Assembly (NCBI GenBank): GCA_947589215.1
Contig: CANQCL010000015.1
Coordinates: 1-54,334 of the forward strand
DNA: 54,334 nucleotides
Source: an uncultured Clostridia bacterium
Lineage (GTDB): Bacteria; Bacillota; Clostridia; Oscillospirales; Ruminococcaceae
Direction of reading: 5' to 3'
Every line of letters begins with the position of its first letter. Within the stretch, counting starts at the first letter, position 1. This document shows positions 53,182-54,334 of the stretch, in pieces. Position numbers and translations under genes: made by a program. Below the pieces are notes generated by a model, which saw nothing but the letters and a program-made list of their open reading frames with translations, ran no database searches and had not been told where the DNA came from.

Positions 53182-54246
53182 TTATATTTTTATTTTTTCA
53201 AAAATACTAAGCGCTGATAATTGTTCAATAATTTGTTCGTTTGTCGCATGTTCGTATCGCGGAGCACCACCAATAATTTTAATTTCTATATTATCTAATA
53301 CCTTACTGATTTTATTACTAAACTTGTTATACACCAAAGCCATACGATTAGTTATAGGAGATTCTTCTCCTTGTTCTTTCACCGCAATAGCGTTATATGC
53401 TCTAAATATTTTCATGTTTGAAGTTTCAGAACCATCTCCTACGATTACCAGAGTATGCACTTTACGGTATATATCTAAACTCGATTTGCTAATATCAAAA
53501 TTTGAATCTATAATAATGTAGTCATAAAAGCCTGTAAGTTGAAGTTCAGAGATAAGCCTTAATATTTCATCTGTACCAAGTTCTAGCATATCCAATGCGA
53601 TTTGAGTTTGAGAATAAAAATATACACCTCTTTTATCATGCTTTACACAACTTTCAAGCTTCATTGAAAGATTTGCTTTCTTGCTCTTTAGCACAAAAAT
53701 TATATCGCTCATATCAAATTGTCCTTCAGCAGAAAAGAAAATATCTGATGAACCAAATTTTTCTAAATTTAAATATAAAGTCTTTTTTCCTTGCCTAGCA
53801 AAATGCAAAGCACAAGCAGCTGCCATTGTTGAACTTCCCGTACCTCCACTAGGAGAGCCAAAGGCAATTACTCTGCAATCTTCATCAGAAATTTTTAATC
53901 CTGTTATATTTCCTGCTTTTTCTGAATAAATACTTAATAGTTGCTTATAAATTAAGTCTGCTTTTTGGAATTTGCAAATAGCTTGCTGATTATTAAACAT
54001 ATCAATATCTACTGAATCTACAAAATATGCAAATGCACAACGACTTGGCAATTTCGTTGTATCTATCTCAAAAGAATCACTTGCTATAAACACATCGATC
54101 TTTACATTATTCAAAGTTTGCAATGCAACATCAGGATTTGTGAAAGAATACACTTCAAATTTTTCAGAATATTTAGTTCCAAATACGGAAACAATTTTAT
54201 TTAGATAGCTCTTATCTTTTTCTAAAATTGCTAATTTAATTTTCAT
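53182..54246 (-). CDS. tadZ: TadZ/CpaE-like MinD-family localisation ATPase
   Basis: 354 residues, ATG with GAGGG five bases upstream. Residues 1-115 form a receiver-like domain without clear phosphorylation aspartate (as in TadZ/CpaE). The rest is a MinD/ParA ATPase with SPSGGTGSST in place of the deviant Walker A (K replaced, as often in TadZ) and IIDSNFD as Walker B. TadZ places the pilus machine at a cell site. First cluster gene visible; the 88 bases upstream in the window hold only the inverted repeat at 54264. Confidence 0.82.
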   Translation of the reverse strand: MKIKLAILEKDKSYLNKIVSVFGTKYSEKFEVYSFTNPDVALQTLNNVKIDVFIASDSFEIDTTKLPSRCAFAYFVDSVDIDMFNNQQAICKFQKADLIYKQLLSIYSEKAGNITGLKISDEDCRVIAFGSPSGGTGSSTMAAACALHFARQGKKTLYLNLEKFGSSDIFFSAEGQFDMSDIIFVLKSKKANLSMKLESCVKHDKRGVYFYSQTQIALDMLELGTDEILRLISELQLTGFYDYIIIDSNFDISKSSLDIYRKVHTLVIVGDGSETSNMKIFRAYNAIAVKEQGEESPITNRMALVYNKFSNKISKVLDNIEIKIIGGAPRYEHATNEQIIEQLSALSIFEKIKI

Positions 54247-54263
54247 ACAATCCCTCGCTATTT

Positions 54264-54284
54264 TTGTGATTTAAAATTTCACAA
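54264..54284. promoter_or_regulatory. Inverted repeat before the Tad cluster
   Basis: TTGTGA, nine bases, TCACAA: two perfect 6-base arms just downstream of a minus-strand TATAAT (about 54285-54290), and 18 bases before the tadZ start. It may be an operator, but no matching -35 box is clear and the spacer is longer than in CRP sites. Confidence 0.3.
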
Positions 54285-54334
54285 TTATACTCTTAATAAT
54301 GAAGCAGGATTTTTTTGCGTAGAACTAAAGGTTC

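Noticed and set aside
54264-54284. CRP/FNR-type site before tadZ
   Set aside because: Arms fit TGTGA/TCACA but the spacer is nine bases instead of six, so I report it only as an inverted repeat.

Overview
The window is AT-rich, low-GC DNA with strong AGGAGG ribosome-binding sites, LRR_5 (BspA-type) surface proteins, lysine-rich fibronectin-like C-terminal domains, a GH42 beta-galactosidase and a Gram-positive type Tad pilus locus. This fits a gut Firmicute of the Oscillospiraceae/Ruminococcus kind. The family-level placement is an inference from gene content, not from a marker gene.

Region 1 (1 to about 3.5 kb) is the end of a prophage or prophage remnant. It holds the tail of a structural gene, a tail-fibre-like gene, two strong terminators, a YbjN-like gene, a GNAT-like phage protein, and a broken Abi_2 abortive-infection gene lying against another gene fragment. 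Region 2 (about 3.6 to 21.8 kb) is a non-conjugative integrative element. A 16-base sequence that looks like a tRNA 3' end (with CCA) occurs at 3493, 3597 and 21764, all in the same orientation, as expected for two elements stacked at one tRNA gene located before position 1. The element carries an LRR surface protein, a run of small phage-type genes (DUF960, DUF1643-like, Mor-like), an orphan 413-aa gene, a replication-type ATPase, an excisionase and a tyrosine integrase.

Downstream of the integrase lies its defence cargo. Three copies of a repeat (R1, R2, R3), each containing the last codons of an integrase gene plus its terminator, delimit two cassettes. R1 to R2 holds a methyltransferase remnant and a two-gene operon with a HEPN-type R-x4-H protein. 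That operon has a textbook sigma-A promoter and an almost perfect CIRCE (HrcA heat-shock) operator. R2 to R3 holds an AlwI-type restriction enzyme, two adenine methyltransferases and a truncated AAA ATPase. Genes are cut exactly where they meet the repeats, so the cargo seems to have been built by repeated recombination at integrase tails.

Region 3 (22.1 to 29.7 kb) is ordinary chromosome: an ECF sigma factor with a membrane partner, a zinc-ribbon membrane protein, a GH42 beta-galactosidase, a second LRR protein and a lactaldehyde-reductase-type iron alcohol dehydrogenase.

Region 4 (29.9 to 54.3 kb) is one long minus-strand gene cluster. In transcription order it encodes the Tad machinery (TadZ-like, TadA, TadB, TadC, Flp-type pilin, TadE-like pseudopilins, a 1055-aa TadG-like protein, prepilin peptidase), then a TPR/WG-repeat protein, an FHA protein, a tiny membrane protein, a PP2C phosphatase and a Ser/Thr kinase, then two small membrane proteins, a 2341-aa membrane-anchored repeat protein and a secreted Fn3-like protein. 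Tight spacing and overlaps suggest one unit in which kinase, phosphatase and FHA control pilus assembly or surface display. That coupling is the main functional hypothesis for this half.
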